NCBI GenBank assembly: GCA_964019055.1
Contig: OZ025211.1
Coordinates: 15,775,318 to 15,839,317 of the forward strand
Reading direction: 5' to 3'
Length of the DNA: 64,000 bases
From: Anthopleura xanthogrammica
Lineage: Eukaryota; Cnidaria; Anthozoa; Actiniaria; Actiniidae
The notes below the pieces were generated by a model that saw only the letters and a list, made by a program, of their open reading frames with translations, had not been told where the DNA came from and did no database searches. Of the stretch, positions 60,453-64,000 are shown piece after piece; position 1 is the stretch's first letter; every line of letters begins with the position of its first letter. A program made the position numbers and the translations under genes.

Positions 60453-63400
60453 ATGGCCACGACACCCAGGTATATATTACTGGAGGACAGGATTGGGAAC
60501 AGACATCACAGGAAAAGAACTGTTGCTCGAGGTCAAATCTTGGAGTGTTCATCTGAATCAAAGCAGCCAGAAGACCCTGAACACATGGCTCTAAGAGTCA
60601 TATCTACATGTAAATGGTGGGACACCACACTAGTATGCCATAAGCGATATGTGGCCCAAATAACAGACAGCGAAGCTGACTTGCTTGGTCCTGTCTTTCC
60701 ACCAGAAGAAAGCTTGCGTGTTTATCGAGACAAGAATCGTCTAACGGAAGCAAAAACATTCAATATTGATAGTAAAGTATTTGTCAAGATAAGAAAACAC
60801 AATACAGATCTAGAACTTCGAGGAGTTATTCGTTACAAGGGAAACTTACTTCTATGCATTGGTACTATGTTTGGTGTAGAACTGCTAGACAAGGTAAAGC
60901 ATTGTATGAAAAGACCCTACAACAGGGACAGCGGAGCCAAGGGGGGCTGGAGGAGCTTTAGTCAAATAGTAAAACAAAAATTCTAGCCCCACCACCACTT
61001 TAAAATGTGCTCCGCCGTCCCTGATATCCCGCCTGATATATTTGCAATAAATTCAGTACTGGTCGTAAAATATTTTAAAATTCTACATCCCAGTGTTTTG
61101 GGAAGACACAATTATACATTTCTAATATGTATTACAAAATACTGAAATATTTCAGTAAGTTTATAATTATAGAGGCTTTGCACCATCACCTGATGGCAGC
61201 CATGACAGGAAGCACAACAATACAGTCTTTTCCCTCTGGGAATGTAGCTAGTAGACCATGAAGGAGAGAGGTCTAATTGGTTTACCATAAACCTACTATT
61301 TAGTCAAAAAAATTATTGTTTTTGCCACTAGATCATTGTTTTTGCCATTGATTTGGCTTCCAAAACCAGCCTTTTTCGCTAGTACTAGTGATTTGCTATC
61401 ACTAATAGACCACTAGTAGCTCAGCCAATCAGAGTGCAGGATTTGTGATAGACCATTAGGTTCATACTAAATATAAATATTATGAAGGATAAGAGTCTAA
61501 TTAAAGTGCCTACGACACATCTGATAATATTCTCAGTATAGATTCTACATAAGGTGAACTGTTCGATGACCCCCAAAATATTACATAGTTTGAGTGATGT
61601 GTCTTGAAGTTATAAAGGTTTATTCTTGTCATATGCTAATGGCCGTGGAGTCAGGGGAGTCATTTATGTTTATTTGTTGTTCCTTGTAATTCAAAACACT
61701 GGCACTATGCAGAAACTAATAAGCAATAATTTTTATAAAAGCCATGGATGAAACAGTGATGCTTTCCAAATTTAATTTATCTGTACCAGTTAGGTTTTGT
61801 ATATTAAATGATGACTCTCCTGACATCACAGTCATTAGCATATGGCATGGAAAAACCTTGATAACTTCAAGAGGCATCACATTTTTGAGACTAGTTCATG
61901 ATTAGAAATTTTCTTGGCCATTCCATTCCATTCCACTATAAATTATATTTATCAATGAACAAAATGCAACAAGCAAAAGTATTTTCTTTTTAATTTCTAC
62001 TGAAGATTCAAAAATTCAATAGTACAAGTCACTTTGCTAGACTTATTTGCTAGACTGTAAAATTATACACTAGCAATAAAATTAAACAATGACAAAATGC
62101 AAACAAATAACAAATTTCCTAGATCAAAATTAGATATTGTTAGTCTAGCTAACACTAAATCATTTTGGAGGGGACAAACAAAATGGCAACTTTTAGGATT
62201 TGTGCACCCCCCCCCCCCTTTTGAAATATCCTGGATATGCCCCTGCACAAGTGCTCTTATATAACCCCTCCCCCCGTCATGCAATTTCATTGGGTCTCCC
62301 CCTAATGAATTAGTAATGAATTTTGTAAGGGTCAATAGCCCATTAGGTCAAAGGCTAGCTCAGCCAATCAGAGCACAAACAAAAGCATATTTGTCTAAAG
62401 CTACTAATGGTGCATCACAAATATTGTGCTCTTATTGGCTGAGCTACTAGTGGTCTTTTAGTGGACCAGGCTGCCACAGGCAACCCGGTGAAAAGATATT
62501 CTCAATTTTATAATGCAGTATTTAAATCTAAATTTTATTTTGTCTATCTAAGAAGTCTAGGCCTTATGGAAACATTTTTATGGAAGAAATTTAAAAATTC
62601 ATTAGTTGCTACAACCTCAGTATTCCCAAATGAGCCAATCAGATCACTTGAAATTATACGGTTTCCCAGGACTTACGGTTTTAAGTGAAATGAGTACGGC
62701 CAGTACAAGAATGCTCTATATCACTGACGTCTTGTATTTACATAATAATAGATATGAAGGCCAATTCTTCTTTTGCTTGAAGTATTTAGTGTAATATTTA
62801 ACTGTAGTCATTTCGAAAGATTACTTATTATCTAATCTTAATTTTTTTCAATACATCCAGCTGATCTGAAATAGTGATGTACAAGTGATGTCACTGCAAA
62901 ACTGAGGTGTCACGAAGACTACTGACTTAAAAAGTTTATATCTGAGATAAATCTAGATTTTCAGGAGATGTTTTTGATATTTTTTATACATTTACTATGA
63001 TTTCTATCATTATTGAGTGGGAGAATAAAATAAAGAATTAACCATTTCCCAAGTCGCTGGGCTACTAAGGATGACACCTCAGTTTTTCAAACTTTCTTGA
63101 TTCTGATTTGTTAATATTTTTTCTCAGATCAGCTGGATGATATTTATGCAGGGCCGTAGCAAGCCTTGAAAAGCTGTTAGGGGGTGGGGGGGGGAGGGGC
63201 ACAAAGTCACTCTATAACACGTGATCACAAAAAAAATGATTATTAATTTCTTGATGTATTTTTGTTAAGAGGGTCACAGGTCCCCTCCTTCCCCCTATAG
63301 ATATACTATATTATATATTTTCTTTTAACTGTTCATATCTCGTTAGGAATCAGAGGGATGTGGTGACACTGATGGAACATATTTTCTCGATGACAAAAGA

Positions 63401-63476
63401 TATTTCACCTGCCCGGCAGACAGTGGAATTTTTGTTGCAGTAGATAAACTACGTCCTCGACAAGATCAAGATCAAG
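60453..63476 (+). CDS. Second CYLD-type CAP-Gly module (5' part of a gene continuing off the window)
   Basis: Exons 60453-60893 (147 codons) and 63347-63476 mirror the 25712 gene. The start again sits in AAACATGG. The CAP-Gly parts are FNIDSKVFVKI, GVIRYKGN, TMFGVELLDK | ESEGCGDTDGTY, DDKRYFTCPADSGIFVAVDK. Exon 2 ends in phase 1, as in the first copy, so a Roc exon beginning with two bases is predicted beyond position 64000. The frame also reads through the exon 1 donor to 60986, as in copy 1. Differences from copy 1 are in-frame changes (for example LLLCIGTMF against a longer loop), so the copy may be functional. The 3' end is not in the window. Confidence 0.65.
61505..61880. mobile_element. 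TTAA MITE with AGTGCCTACG end, 3'-truncated copy 3
   Basis: TTAA-AGTGCCTACGACACATCTGA and the interior match 26690-27169 in the duplicated block. The right terminal repeat is not found, and unrelated sequence follows at about 61885. Confidence 0.7.
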
Positions 63477-63525
63477 GTTTTAACCCACTTTCGATAATGT
63501 GGTTGAGTGATCACTTAACCACAAT

Positions 63526-63932
63526 ATTCTCTACTTTCACATTGCCCATAATACATTGCGGTTTGGGGGTAACCGGTCAAAAAGTGTCATAAAATTAAAC
63601 GCACTTCAATCGAATGTACACTATATCTGCTTTTATCTGTAAAGTACAGATTATCAGTTCATTCTGAGTTATTTCCTCACATTCAGAACTTCAAGAAGTT
63701 TAGTGTTACAGAAAATGTATTGACTCGTGAAGAAGTGCTACAAATTGACTTTATAGACTTCTTCAAAATTTTTAATTTTTTAATTTTTCTGGCTGTTTCT
63801 TATACATCTTTAAATACCATGAGATGCATTTACAACATCTTCTGGTCAGCCTTCAGCAAAATATCTTATTGTTTTTACCCTGGTTACCCCCCAAACCGCA
63901 ATGTATTATGGGTAATGTGAAAGTAGAGAATT
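63526..63932. mobile_element. MITE, TTCTCTACTTTCACATTG ends, second copy
   Basis: Counterpart of 29968-30376, with the same inverted ends and internal 'gaagaagtgctacaaattga' segment. Confidence 0.8.
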
Positions 63933-64000
63933 AGTGTAAAATTCCATGAAATTTCTTGATTTCTATTATGAGTGTTCTCTAATGAGTACGCGTGGACTGA

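Larger units (their letters stand above)
59254..64000 (+). repeat. Segmental duplication, copy 2 (CAP-Gly block)
   Basis: Closely matches 25108-30420 from 'cacattagaaacccgc' through both CAP-Gly exons and the MITE after exon 2, to the window edge. It carries an extra insertion at about 59722-60262 and a local tandem duplication at 59372-59570. Confidence 0.85.

Overview
The window looks like nuclear DNA of an anthozoan cnidarian, most likely a stony coral. The genes are split by GT-AG introns, the sequence is AT-rich, and non-coding DNA is packed with small foldback/MITE elements, tRNA-derived SINEs and microsatellites. The coding content (MANF, a Roco GTPase with a DZIP3-like HEPN module, Ig receptors with tyrosine-rich tails) fits this. 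The taxon is inferred from gene and repeat style; no species marker was seen. Exon borders were placed by eye from splice sites, reading phase and family similarity.

Layout. 1-3.9 kb: non-coding, several foldback elements. 3.9-11.8 kb, minus strand: complete four-exon MANF gene (172 aa) with a signal peptide, eight cysteines, CxxC and an HSEL end; its introns hold many MITEs. 11.8-12.46 kb: short divergent intergenic region with a CRE palindrome and an RFX X-box-like motif. 12.46-24.0 kb, plus strand: complete eight-exon gene for a 498-aa coiled-coil protein I do not recognise; one intron carries about 0.9 kb of TTCTG/TTCTC repeats. 25.7-42.5 kb, plus strand: a CYLD-type CAP-Gly module in two exons, then a Roc-COR GTPase whose C-terminal part is a DZIP3-like HEPN domain plus coiled coil. 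The splice phases allow one ten-exon gene of 1223 codons. 42.5-49.9 kb: gene-poor, with foldback elements and two arrays of a 20-bp BamHI-site minisatellite. 50.1-55.2 kb, minus strand: nine-exon Ig receptor (557 aa) with signal peptide, one Cys-poor V-like domain, two I-set domains, one TM and a tail with five YxxL/I motifs. 55.9-57.3 kb: truncated, probably broken tandem copy of the same receptor. 57.9-58.4 kb: LINE 3' remnant. 59.25-64 kb: second copy of the CAP-Gly block, running off the right edge.

The most interesting content is a possible innate-immunity neighbourhood: a CAP-Gly/Roc/COR/HEPN protein with an RNxxxH nuclease-type motif, beside Alr-like receptors whose tails could recruit SH2 proteins, with both families locally duplicated. 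MANF and the coiled-coil gene look like ordinary housekeeping or ciliary genes.
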